36,423 nt of DNA from Brevundimonas sp. UBA7664 (GTDB taxonomy: Bacteria > Pseudomonadota > Alphaproteobacteria > Caulobacterales > Caulobacteraceae): positions 1-36,423 of the forward strand of contig NZ_DLHQ01000002.1 of NCBI RefSeq assembly GCF_002483305.1, written 5' to 3'. The stretch's first letter is position 1. Each line of letters begins with the position of its first letter. The notes under the pieces are model-generated. The model searched no databases, was not told the origin of the DNA, and saw nothing but the letters and a program-made list of their open reading frames with translations. The position numbers were made by a program, and so were the translations under genes. This document shows positions 9,168 to 15,862 of this stretch, in pieces.

Positions 9168-9230
9168 GGTGTCCTCCTGCGTTCTGGGCGCGATTGAGCC
9201 GAACCTAGACCTTTCGCCTCAGGAGGGAAA

Positions 9231-9267
9231 ATCGATAAACCCTGTCATCAGGAACAGGAAAATCTAT
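9231..9267 (-). promoter_or_regulatory. Possible OxyR operator upstream of katG
   Basis: Read on the plus strand, the four tetranucleotides ATCG (231-234), CTGT (242-245), AACA (253-256) and CTAT (264-267) lie exactly 11 bp apart. This matches the OxyR layout ATAG-N7-CTAT-N7-ATAG-N7-CTAT at 12 of 16 positions. An outer inverted repeat tcgata/tatcga frames it. It sits 64 bp before the katG start, a suitable distance for activation. The neighbouring oxyR gene supports the idea. Only a motif match; no direct proof. Confidence 0.35.
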
Positions 9268-9279
9268 CGACCTCCCGGA

Positions 9280-9663
9280 TCACGCCACCGCGCCCTGCTC
9301 CATCATGAAGGCGTTCAGCTTGTTGCCGTCCGGGTCGCGGAAATAGGCGGCGTAGAAGGTCTCCCCGCGCGGTCCGGGCGGTCCCTCGCAGGTCCCGCCA
9401 TGGGCCAGGGCGATCTCATGCAGCCGGTGGATCTGATCGCGCGAGGACGCCTCCAGCGCCACCATCACGCCGTTGCCGACGCTGGCCGCCTGCCCGTCGA
9501 ACGGCTTGGTCAACCCGATCCCGGCCCCGCCGCCCGGCGTGCCCCAGGCGATCGCCCCCGGCCACTCCATCATCCGCGCCGTCCCCATCTCGGCGGCGAT
9601 CGCATCATAGAATTTCGCCGCCCGCTCCAGGTCGTTCGTACCCAGCGTCACATAGCCGATCAT
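9280..9663 (-). CDS. VOC (glyoxalase/bleomycin-resistance fold) family protein
   Basis: A 127-aa single-domain VOC protein: MIGYVTLGTNDLERAAKFYD opening, a central beta-alpha repeat, and YFRDPDGNKLNAF closing, the usual metal-site half. Members are metal-dependent lyases, isomerases or binding proteins acting on small molecules, and the substrate cannot be told from sequence. ATG 9663 has a good 'gggagga' ribosome site; longer in-frame starts run into the direct repeat at 9718-9746 and are unlikely. It is the last ordinary chromosomal gene before the low-GC island. Confidence 0.88.
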   Translation of the reverse strand: MIGYVTLGTNDLERAAKFYDAIAAEMGTARMMEWPGAIAWGTPGGGAGIGLTKPFDGQAASVGNGVMVALEASSRDQIHRLHEIALAHGGTCEGPPGPRGETFYAAYFRDPDGNKLNAFMMEQGAVA

Positions 9664-9717
9664 GTGGAAGTCCTCCCTTTGGGCGCCGATCCAAGCATGA
9701 ACAAAACAGGAACTCAA

Positions 9718-9746
9718 GAGGGGCGGGGATGTATCCCCTCTGGACA
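9718..9746 (+). repeat. Island-flanking direct repeat, left copy (site A)
   Basis: A 29-bp segment, gaggggcggggatgtatccc followed by ctctggaca, matches 12293-12321 at 26 of 29 positions in the same orientation. Its core GGGGATGTATCCCC is a perfect palindrome apart from the central base pair. It lies between the VOC gene and the low-GC island and is a candidate left attachment site. Confidence 0.6.
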
Positions 9747-9814
9747 TGTGCGGCGGTTTCTCCCCTCAGGGGCGGAGCTAGGCCGTGATTAGCGCGATCA
9801 TCGGCGCGCTGGCG

Positions 9815-10627
9815 CTAGGTGGAGCGGAAGTGTCTCCCCCCAAGGCTCAGATAGGCCTTCCCCTCATGACGGAAGCTGTCCTTTGCGAGATGCGCGCGGA
9901 ATACGTTGCGTCGGGTCCGCCCAAAGACGTCGGTGTACCTAATGTAGCCCGCAAAAATGTGGACGACGTCGCCGTGCAGAATGTCGTGAGCCTGCAAGAC
10001 GGTAAGCGGTTGGGTGGTAAACTGCTCGTACTGGGTTGTCGGTTGGTCCGGCCCCAAATCGAATATGTGCGTTTCCGTCAGGTCGGTAATTCGGACCGCG
10101 TCAGGCTTACCGGTGTGGCAACGGATTACGGCCCTCTTGATTCGGATATTTCTGGCGGGCGTCTGTCCTCGGTTCTTTATCGACATCCAAATTACCGGGT
10201 GCTTCCCGGCCTCAACGCCGACGCAGTAGACTTGGTCGATGCTCAAATAGGCCCGGAGTTGCCGCTCCGACGAGCGTCTGGCGATCTCATTGGCCTCCCG
10301 AGCCTTCGCGAGCGCAGCGTGGCCTTGAACGATGTTCCAGAACAGTCCGACAATCCCCAGCAACGCGACCGCGCTCACAATGAGTTGCCAGACGGCGAGG
10401 TCTACAAGCGCCTCCCCAGCCCTAGCGGCACGGACCTGGGCTGGAAGGTCTTTCTCCGCACATTCGTTTTGATCGCCGCCGCAGCTTGCTTCTGGGGCTG
10501 CGTACACCGACTGGCGTGCCTCACTTACATCTCGGACCCACGCCGCCCCCATCGCAATGCAAAGGATCATCGCGAGAACCCCTAGCGACGTGGCTATCGC
10601 GGCCTGCTTCCCCCACCAGTCTTTCAT
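9815..10627 (-). CDS. Hypothetical protein with two membrane helices
   Basis: A 270-aa protein of no family I can name. Membrane helices at about 9-30 and 79-101 enclose a 48-residue segment containing two cysteines. After the second helix come a basic/Ala-rich helix (KAREANEIARRSSERQLRAYL) and a soluble C-terminal domain of about 145 residues with beta-rich patterning (IWMSIKNRGQTPARNIRIK). Similar 'RQLRAYL... NRGQTPA' proteins are common in mobile regions of Proteobacteria, as far as I recall. Lower-GC codon use than its neighbours suggests transfer. ATG 10627 follows a G-rich tract. It is divergent from the 42-aa gene with 38 bp between them. Confidence 0.75.
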   Translation of the reverse strand: MKDWWGKQAAIATSLGVLAMILCIAMGAAWVRDVSEARQSVYAAPEASCGGDQNECAEKDLPAQVRAARAGEALVDLAVWQLIVSAVALLGIVGLFWNIVQGHAALAKAREANEIARRSSERQLRAYLSIDQVYCVGVEAGKHPVIWMSIKNRGQTPARNIRIKRAVIRCHTGKPDAVRITDLTETHIFDLGPDQPTTQYEQFTTQPLTVLQAHDILHGDVVHIFAGYIRYTDVFGRTRRNVFRAHLAKDSFRHEGKAYLSLGGRHFRST

Positions 10628-10665
10628 GTCGAGCCCCCCAGCCCGTCATGTGCTAGGATAACCGG

Positions 10666-10794
10666 ATGCCAGACAACCCCGACGAAGAACGCTTCGACCG
10701 ACTTCTAGACGCGATGGTCAACAAGCCACCGCTGGACGTGAAGCCGAAGGACGAGCCGGCCGAGGAAGATTTTCGCGAGGACGAGGCGGAGTAG
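10666..10794 (+). CDS. Small acidic protein (42 aa) upstream of the DUF3800 gene
   Basis: ATG 10666 with 'aggataaccgg' directly upstream opens a 42-codon frame ending at TAG 10792-10794. The product begins MPDNPDEERFDRLLDAMVNK and ends in a strongly acidic tail (DEPAEEDFREDEAE). The N-terminal half could form one amphipathic helix (FDRLLDAMVNKPP) and the rest is probably disordered. The gap to the DUF3800 start is 44 bp, so co-transcription is likely. Size, charge and position resemble antitoxin-like or accessory peptides, but no family is recognised and that role is a guess. Confidence 0.6.
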   Translation: MPDNPDEERFDRLLDAMVNKPPLDVKPKDEPAEEDFREDEAE

Positions 10795-10838
10795 CGGTCA
10801 ACACGTCGCTATGCTCTCCTCCGGCTTTGGGGGGCAGC

Positions 10839-11594
10839 ATGTATCTGATGTACGTGGACGAAAGCGGCGACACCGGCTTGGTGAACTCGCCCACGCGGTA
10901 TTTTGTCCTGTCTGGGCTCGCCGTTCACGAAAGCGGATGGCGGGACTTCCTCAACCATCTGGTGGCTTTCCGTCGAACTCTAAAAGCCGTTCATGGATTG
11001 CCCCTTCGGACGGAAGTCCATGCCTCTGAGTATATCCGGCGGCCCCCTATCCCCGGAATGGCGAAGCATGTGCGGCTTGCCATACTCAGGCAGTTTGCGG
11101 ACGAACTGGCCAAGTCGCCGCATATCAGTTTCACGAACGTGATCGTGGACAAGCAGGGGAAGGCTGCGAACTACGATGTCTTTGAGAACGCTTGGCAGGC
11201 CCTGTTCCAGCGCTTCGAGAACACCATAGGTGCCGGTCATTTCCCGGGCGCTCATCGCGCCGATAAAGGGCTGGTGATTACGGACGCGACAGATGGCCGA
11301 AAGCTCACGCGACTCGTCCGGCGGATGACCGCTCACAATGTCATTCCCGGCATGGGCGGCTTGCCCGCGCGAAACCTCCCAATGGTACGGGTCATTGAGG
11401 ACCCGCACGGAAAAAACTCCGCCGACAGTTATTTCATCCAGTCCTGCGATACCGTTGCGTACTTACTTCACCAGAAGTACGCGCCCTGTTCCTATGTGCG
11501 GAAGCAGGGCGCCAGACAGTATTTCAATCGGTTGAGGCCAGTCCTGAACACGAGGGCGAGCCGTGCAAACGGGTTCGGCATCGTTCAACTGTAA
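10839..11594 (+). CDS. DUF3800 domain protein
   Basis: A 251-aa protein opening MYLMYVDESGDTG, the DUF3800 hallmark, with conserved acidic residues Asp7, Glu8 and Asp11. Further acidic candidates are in LVITDATDGR (middle) and in SADSYFIQSCDTVAY (Asp196 and Asp204). A strand starting with D/E followed by late acidic residues is compatible with an RNase H-like nuclease fold, but the family has no assigned function that I know of. ATG 10839 is chosen because ESGDTG sits at residues 8-13 as in relatives; a TTG at 10827 is less likely. It lies in the low-GC island after the 42-aa gene; a hairpin follows at 11601-11628. Confidence 0.85.
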   Translation: MYLMYVDESGDTGLVNSPTRYFVLSGLAVHESGWRDFLNHLVAFRRTLKAVHGLPLRTEVHASEYIRRPPIPGMAKHVRLAILRQFADELAKSPHISFTNVIVDKQGKAANYDVFENAWQALFQRFENTIGAGHFPGAHRADKGLVITDATDGRKLTRLVRRMTAHNVIPGMGGLPARNLPMVRVIEDPHGKNSADSYFIQSCDTVAYLLHQKYAPCSYVRKQGARQYFNRLRPVLNTRASRANGFGIVQL

Positions 11595-11600
11595 ATAAAA

Positions 11601-11628
11601 GGGGGAGGCGCTCGAAAGCCCCTCCCCG
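11601..11628 (-). terminator. Hairpin terminator between the DUF3800 gene and the transposase remnant
   Basis: The arms ggggagg (11602-11608) and cctcccc (11621-11627) pair across a 12-base loop. On the minus strand the hairpin is followed by ttttattta, a good intrinsic terminator for leftward transcription from the transposase remnant. On the plus strand it begins seven bases after the DUF3800 stop but lacks a T-run, so termination in that direction is less sure. Confidence 0.6.
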
Positions 11629-11689
11629 GTGCGGTCCTACTTGCAGGTTGTGCCTACTTTCAGACTACCCCGGAATCTTGGGCTAATCA

Positions 11690-11716
11690 CAGCAAATGTC
11701 AAGCGATGCGTTGACA
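11690..11716. other. Possible outer end of the IS1595-type element
   Basis: The segment ggctaatcacagcaaatgtc, followed by the perfect 6-bp inverted repeat tgtcaa/ttgaca (11697-11716), lies about 35 bp beyond the transposase stop. That is where an IS terminus is expected. No matching inverted end was found to the right because that side of the element is missing. Low confidence. Confidence 0.25.
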
Positions 11717-11750
11717 CGCCCCCCAAAAGGCGCCTGCCGGATTCGCCGTT

Positions 11751-12290
11751 TCAGGCTCCGCGCGGGAACGACAGCAGCGGCAGATCGAACATCATGTGCG
11801 GGTGGCGGCGCAGGTTGTACCGGAACTCGAACTCGTTGAGGTACGTCTGAAGGTGCTTCTGCGAGACGCTGATGTACGTCCCGTTGATGCCGCGCTTGAG
11901 CATGCCCCAGAAGCCTTCGATCGTGTTGTTGTTGGCGGTGCCGCGCGAGCATTCGCCAGCCTGATTGTTGAGGATGGTGTGCTGGTAGCCGCGACCCATG
12001 TAGCCGAGAACGCCGAAGGCATGTTCCGCGTCTGACGTGATGCGCGAGCCGGGCTTGATGTTGGCGGCAAGGGTCTTGCCGACGATGCCGCCGCGACGGT
12101 TCGGCAGGTGACGGGCAACGACGTTGCCGCCTTCCTCGACCATGCCGAGGACCACCTTCTTGTCGTCAAAGCCCTTCTTATCGACGCCGCCGACGAAGGT
12201 GTGGTCGATCTGGACGGGTTGGCCGTCAGCGCCGCCAATCGTGTCGTCGCCGTCCACATAGCCCATGTATTGGCGGATCAGCTTGCACAT
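11751..12290 (-). pseudogene. 5'-truncated IS1595-family (ISXO2-like) transposase
   Basis: The readable part (about 179 codons from ATG 12290) covers only the ISXO2-like catalytic domain: RMCKLIRQYMGYVDGDD, the first catalytic Asp in VQIDHTFVGG, the second in ITSDAEHAFG, and the C-terminal signature NTIEGFWGMLKRGINGTY. Full transposases of this family have roughly 120 or more extra N-terminal residues with a zinc ribbon; these are absent. Homology begins at the Arg codon 12291-12293, immediately left of the 29-bp direct repeat, and the upstream codons do not resemble the family. The frame is otherwise open with no internal stop, so the truncation is probably recent, and the protein is most likely inactive. 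Confidence 0.85.
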
Positions 12291-12292
12291 GC

Positions 12293-12321
12293 GAGGGGCG
12301 GGAATGTATCCCCGGTGGACA
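12293..12321 (+). repeat. Island-flanking direct repeat, right copy (site B)
   Basis: The segment gaggggcgggaatgtatccc followed by cggtggaca matches 9718-9746 at 26 of 29 positions. It abuts the truncated end of the transposase and marks the return to high-GC sequence. Candidate right attachment site. Confidence 0.6.
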
Positions 12322-12727
12322 AGGCTCGCGGCGCCGCAACCGTGTCTTCCCGCCCCCGATAATCCCGCTCCTCCCGACCCCCGAAGGCGCCCTTTCGACC
12401 CCCTGCCGGCCGCCCGGGACCGCCTTTTATCCCGCACGCCCCCGTACCGGCGGTACAATCCGGTCAAGGCGGTCAAGAACCCGCCCCGCCTGACCGGTCT
12501 TTGACATCGCCGCCCTCAAACCCCGCCCGACCGCCCCAGGCCGACGCGGATTGCCAGCACAATGACGCTGCTCCCGCCTGCGCGTCGGACATCCTGAAAT
12601 ATTTTCCGCGCGGACGGCGCCTTTCCGCCCCTTCCGCACGCCGTGGACGGAGCGATCGAAGCGCACGATGCGCACGATGCGCACGGAGTTTTTCTGTCCG
12701 CTCGCCGCCCGTGCTAAGGCCCGCCGC
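12322..12727. other. Gene-free stretch with hairpin and short tandem repeat
   Basis: About 400 bp with no convincing gene. It holds a hairpin at 12460-12497 (ccggtcaaggcgg pairing with ccgcctgaccgg, one bulge) followed by 'tcttt', a possible weak terminator. It also holds a 9-bp tandem repeat gcgcacgat at about 12662-12685 (nearly three copies). An apparently degenerate high-GC sequence fills the rest. The promoter of the following FAD oxidoreductase should lie in its last 100 bp, but no clear -35/-10 pair was seen. Confidence 0.5.
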
Positions 12728-13915
12728 ATGACCCCCCAGACTGTGGATGTCCTGATCGTCGGCGCAGGCGCGGCCGGGATGATGTGCGCCATCGAGGCCG
12801 GGCGGCGCGGGCGCAGCGTCCGCATCCTCGACCACGCCCGGGCGCCGGGCGAGAAGATCCGCATCTCCGGCGGCGGGCGCTGCAACTTCACCAACCTCGG
12901 GACCGGCCCCGCCAACTTCCTCGGCGAGAACCCCCGGTTCGCCACCTCGGCCCTGAAGCGGTTCAGCCAGCAGGACTTCGTCAAACGCGTCGACCGCGCC
13001 GGCATCGCCTGGCACGAAAAGACCCTGGGTCAGCTGTTCTGCGATGACTCGGCCAAACAGATCATCCGCATGCTGACCGACGACATGCGGGCGGCGGGCG
13101 TGGTCCTGTCGCTGGGCGTCTCGGTCGAGCGGATCGACCGTGTCGCCGACGGCTATGAGGCCGCCCTGTCCGACGGCTCCGTGGTCCGCAGCCGGTCGCT
13201 GGTGCTGGCCACCGGCGGCAAGTCGATCCCCAAGATGGGGGCCACCGGCTGGGCCTACGATACGGCCCGCCAGTTCGGCCTGCGCGTCACCGACACCCGC
13301 CCGGCCCTGGTCCCCCTGACCTTCGAGGCCGGCCTGCTGGAGACGCTGAAGCCCCTCGCCGGGGTCGCCGTCGACGCCGTGGTGAAAGGCGGCGGGACCG
13401 CCTTCGCCGAGGCCATGCTGTTCACCCACCGCGGCCTGTCGGGCCCCGCCATCCTCCAGATTTCGAGCTACTGGCGCGAGGGCGAGGCCATCACCGTCGC
13501 CATGGCCCCCGGCGAGGACCTCTACGCCCGTCTCAAGGCCGCCAAGGCGGAGAACGGCAAACAGATGGTCCATACGGCGCTGGGCCATCTGATCCCCCGC
13601 CGCCTCGCCGAAAGCGTCTGCGAGCGCGAAGGGATCAAGGGCAAGCTGGCCGAGGTCGGCGACAAGACCCTGCGCCGCCTCGACGCCGCCGTGAACGCCT
13701 GGACCGTCAAGCCCGTCGGCTCCGAAGGCTACCGCACCGCCGAGGTCACCCTGGGCGGCGTCGCCACCGACCAGCTGGACCAGCAGACCATGGCGGCCAA
13801 GACCGTGCCGGGCCTCTACGTCATCGGCGAGGCCGCCGACGTGACGGGCTGGCTCGGCGGCTACAATTTCCAGTGGGCCTGGTCGTCGGGTTGGGCGGCG
13901 GGGCAGGTTTGCTAG
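12728..13915 (+). CDS. NAD(P)/FAD-dependent oxidoreductase, HI0933/YhiN family
   Basis: A 395-aa flavoprotein with an N-terminal dinucleotide-binding motif (VGAGAAGMMCAIEAG, about 10-24), the family segment GEKIRISGGGRCNFTN, a second FAD contact (VLATGGKSIPKMGATG) and the C-terminal VIGEAADVTGWLGGYNFQWAWSSG that closes the FAD site. This matches HI0933-like proteins. Physiological substrates of most members are unknown, so annotations such as aminoacetone oxidase should be treated with care. ATG 12728 puts the FAD motif near residue 10, as in relatives; upstream in-frame starts add a repeat-derived basic stretch. About 110 bp upstream of trmD. Confidence 0.9.
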   Translation: MTPQTVDVLIVGAGAAGMMCAIEAGRRGRSVRILDHARAPGEKIRISGGGRCNFTNLGTGPANFLGENPRFATSALKRFSQQDFVKRVDRAGIAWHEKTLGQLFCDDSAKQIIRMLTDDMRAAGVVLSLGVSVERIDRVADGYEAALSDGSVVRSRSLVLATGGKSIPKMGATGWAYDTARQFGLRVTDTRPALVPLTFEAGLLETLKPLAGVAVDAVVKGGGTAFAEAMLFTHRGLSGPAILQISSYWREGEAITVAMAPGEDLYARLKAAKAENGKQMVHTALGHLIPRRLAESVCEREGIKGKLAEVGDKTLRRLDAAVNAWTVKPVGSEGYRTAEVTLGGVATDQLDQQTMAAKTVPGLYVIGEAADVTGWLGGYNFQWAWSSGWAAGQVC

Positions 13916-14008
13916 GGGTGAGGGTCGAGGGATGAGGGTCGAGTCAGGAGGTTGGCCCGGTCCTTTCGCCCTGACCCCTCGACCCTCGACCCTCGCCCCT
14001 CGACCCTT
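13915..14008. repeat. G/C-skewed inverted repeat built from 'gggtcgag' units
   Basis: The left arm 13915-13950 (ggggtgagggtcgagggatg...) and right arm 13970-14008 (cctgacccctcgaccctcga...) are imperfect reverse complements made of repeated gggtcgag/ctcgaccc units. It occupies the gap between the FAD oxidoreductase stop and trmD. Such units occur as dispersed palindromes in alphaproteobacteria. It could end transcription of the upstream gene. Confidence 0.65.
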
Positions 14009-14028
14009 CTCGCGCTACGAACCCCGCC

Positions 14029-14796
14029 ATGACCCCCCGCCCCCCCTTCACCGCCACCGTCCTGACCATGTTCCCCGAGGCGTTTCCGGGCCCGCTCGGC
14101 GTCTCGCTGATCGGCACGGCGTGGCGTGAGCGCGGGCTCTGGAGCCTTGATACGGTTGACATTCGGGCCTTTTCCACAGATACGCGCGGCTTCCTGGACG
14201 ACACCCCCGCGGGTGGCGGCCCGGGAGCCGTGCTGAAAGCGGACGTGGTGGCCAGGGCGCTCGACAGCGTTTCGGGCCCGCCCCGGCCGCTTTTGTACAT
14301 GAGCGCCCGGGGTCGGCCCCTGACCCAGGCGCGCGTCAAGGAATGGGCCAGGGCGGACGGGATCACCGTTCTCTGCGGCCGGTTCGAGGGGGTGGACCAG
14401 CGCGTGCTCGACGCGCGCGGGTTCGAGGAGGTCTCCGTCGGGGACGCGGTGCTCGCCGGCGGCGAGGCGGCGGCCATGGTGGTGATCGAGGCGTGCGTAC
14501 GACTTCTGCCCGGCGTCCTCGGCCAGGCAGACAGTCTCAGTAGCGAGAGTTTCGAGGACGGCCTTCTGGAGCATCCGCAGTACACGCGACCGCGGACGTT
14601 CGAGGGGCTGGAGATACCCGAGGTTCTGCTGTCCGGAGACCACAAAAAGGTCGCCGCATGGCGCGAAGAGCAGCGGCGAGTGACGACCCGGGAACGACGG
14701 CCAGACCTCTGGGCGGCCTATCCGGACAAGACGACCCATGCGGGACATGAGCCCGCCAAATCACAGGTAAAGAGCGCAAAAGCTCGAGGAGAATAG
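14029..14796 (+). CDS. trmD: tRNA (guanine-N1)-methyltransferase TrmD
   Basis: SPOUT-class enzyme that methylates G37 of tRNAs with SAM and thereby prevents +1 frameshifts. The 255-aa protein carries the trefoil-knot signatures LLYMSARGRPLTQ (about 89-101), LCGRFEGVDQRVLD, the VGDAVLAGGEAAAMVVIEA knot segment and the C-terminal LLSGDHKKVAAWRE. ATG 14029 follows the palindromic repeat. The stop overlaps the ribosome site of rplS (one base between stop and start), so the two are coupled. The usual upstream partners rpsP and rimM are not here. Confidence 0.97.
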   Translation: MTPRPPFTATVLTMFPEAFPGPLGVSLIGTAWRERGLWSLDTVDIRAFSTDTRGFLDDTPAGGGPGAVLKADVVARALDSVSGPPRPLLYMSARGRPLTQARVKEWARADGITVLCGRFEGVDQRVLDARGFEEVSVGDAVLAGGEAAAMVVIEACVRLLPGVLGQADSLSSESFEDGLLEHPQYTRPRTFEGLEIPEVLLSGDHKKVAAWREEQRRVTTRERRPDLWAAYPDKTTHAGHEPAKSQVKSAKARGE

Positions 14797-14797
14797 A

Positions 14798-15226
14798 ATG
14801 AACATCCTTCAGACGATCGAAGCCGAAGAAAAAGCCCGCCTGGTCGCCGTCCGTGCGATCCCCGACTTCCAGCCCGGCGACACGCTGCGGGTCATGGTCA
14901 AGATCAAGGAAGGCGAGCGCGAACGCATCCAGGCCTTCGAGGGCGTCTGCATCGCCCGCGCCGGCGGCGGGATCAACGAGAATTTCACCGTGCGCAAGAT
15001 CAGCTTCGGCGAGGGCGTTGAGCGCGTCTTCCCGCTGATGTCGCCGAACATCGACGCCATTGAAGTGAAGCGCCGCGGCGTCGTCCGGCGCGCCAAGCTC
15101 TATTACCTGCGCGACCGTCGCGGCAAGTCGGCCCGGATCGCCGAGAAGCAGACGATCCGCCCGGTCAAGGGCGTCGTGGTCCCGGAAACCGGCGCCGCCC
15201 AGAAGGCCGACGAAACCGAAGCCTAG
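14798..15226 (+). CDS. rplS: 50S ribosomal protein L19
   Basis: A 142-aa protein of the large ribosomal subunit at the 30S interface. It shows the L19 core: FQPGDTLRVMVKIKEGERER, AFEGVCIARAGGGINENFTVRKIS, GVERVFPLMSPNIDAIEVKRRGVVRRAKLYYLRDRRGKSARI. The tail after about residue 120 is a short extension typical of alphaproteobacteria. The ribosome site gaggaga overlaps the end of trmD. A strong intrinsic terminator follows at 15249-15280. Confidence 0.98.
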   Translation: MNILQTIEAEEKARLVAVRAIPDFQPGDTLRVMVKIKEGERERIQAFEGVCIARAGGGINENFTVRKISFGEGVERVFPLMSPNIDAIEVKRRGVVRRAKLYYLRDRRGKSARIAEKQTIRPVKGVVVPETGAAQKADETEA

Positions 15227-15248
15227 GCCTCACGGCATTCAGAATGAC

Positions 15249-15280
15249 AAAGGCCCCGGCGGATCCCGCCGGGGCCTTTT
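15249..15280 (+). terminator. Intrinsic terminator after rplS
   Basis: A perfect 12-bp stem aaaggccccggc/gccggggccttt with loop ggatcc, followed by ttttct. The flanking A-run also makes it usable in the opposite direction for the convergent DUF2383 gene, whose stop is 22 bp away. Confidence 0.92.
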
Positions 15281-15301
15281 CTATCCGTCGTCCGGCCAGG
15301 C

Positions 15302-15787
15302 TCAGTTAGGATAGAGCCGGCCGTCCGCGTCCTTCTGGCCTTCCAGGCTGTGCTTGAGATCGCGCATCTGGTCATGGCCGTCCTTCACCGTGGTGTAGGC
15401 GCGGCGGATGGTTTCGCGGGTGGTGGCTGAGACGGCCGAGTCTTCCAGCGCGGATTCGAACTTCGCCTTGATGAAGTCCTCGCCGTTCTCGACCGAGTTC
15501 ACCACGGCCTGTTCGTCGCGCAGCAGGGCGTGTTTGACGTCGAGGAAGGCGCGGTGGGCCTTGGCGAGGATGGAGCCGTCGTCCTCCGGCTCGCCGCCCA
15601 GGCTGCGGACCGTGCCCTGCAGGTCGGCCGCGACCTGCTGACGCTCGAAGCTGCGAGCCTCGAACAGCGTGCGGTAGTTGGGCTTGTCGGTCTCCTTGGC
15701 GGCTTCGCGATAGCCGTCGGCGCTGTCGATCGTGGTTTCGATCAGGCCGTTGAGAACGTGGATGTCGTGATGATTGGGGGTGGTCAT
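15302..15787 (-). CDS. PA2169-family four-helix-bundle protein (DUF2383)
   Basis: A 161-aa helical protein without cysteines. It fits the ferritin-like DUF2383 pattern: HDIHVLNGLIETTIDSADGYREAAK in helix 1, ARSFERQQVAADLQGTVRSLGG in helix 2, then ALLRDEQAVVNSVENGEDFIKAKFESAL and TRETIRRAYTTVKDGHDQMRDLK. Relatives are stress-associated and of unknown function; cytoplasmic. ATG 15787 fits the family start. A GTG at 15802 with 'ggaaaca' before it is possible. Unlike the stress genes near 25.5-29 kb, no GGAAC-N16/17-CGTT promoter was found upstream. Confidence 0.85.
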   Translation of the reverse strand: MTTPNHHDIHVLNGLIETTIDSADGYREAAKETDKPNYRTLFEARSFERQQVAADLQGTVRSLGGEPEDDGSILAKAHRAFLDVKHALLRDEQAVVNSVENGEDFIKAKFESALEDSAVSATTRETIRRAYTTVKDGHDQMRDLKHSLEGQKDADGRLYPN

Positions 15788-15862
15788 GGGCAGCTCTTTC
15801 ACTGTTTCCGGGAGGAGACGTGAAAGCGCGGTCGGGCCTGAAAAGGTTTCAGCTTCGCCGTT

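Larger units (their letters stand above)
9718..12321. mobile_element. Candidate 2.6-kb accessory island bracketed by 29-bp direct repeats
   Basis: Between the two repeat copies base composition and codon use change visibly: more A/T at third positions than the strongly GC-biased genes on both sides. The content is accessory: a membrane protein of unknown function, a 42-aa acidic protein, a DUF3800 protein and a broken IS1595-type transposase. The transposase homology stops at 12292, exactly where the right repeat begins, which marks a sharp recombination junction. No integrase is present, so any integration would have been in trans, or the structure arose from transposition followed by deletion. 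Confidence 0.5.

Noticed and set aside
7062..9197. A 711-codon open frame opposite katG
   Set aside because: Same antisense GC artefact; the minus strand is an intact catalase-peroxidase.
9718..9746. Extending the VOC protein start to 9747 across the direct repeat
   Set aside because: It adds 28 residues unlike the family, while ATG 9663 has a good ribosome site.
12660..12685. Short tandem gcgcacgat repeat considered as a CRISPR or iteron array
   Set aside because: Fewer than three full 9-bp units with no spacers; too short for an array or origin.
12473..13588. A 371-codon minus-strand frame across the FAD oxidoreductase
   Set aside because: No recognisable domain, and it covers an intact flavoprotein on the plus strand.
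15788..15860. An EcfG promoter expected before the DUF2383 stress protein
   Set aside because: Only 'ggaaaca' is present; no GGAAC with a properly spaced CGTT on the minus strand.
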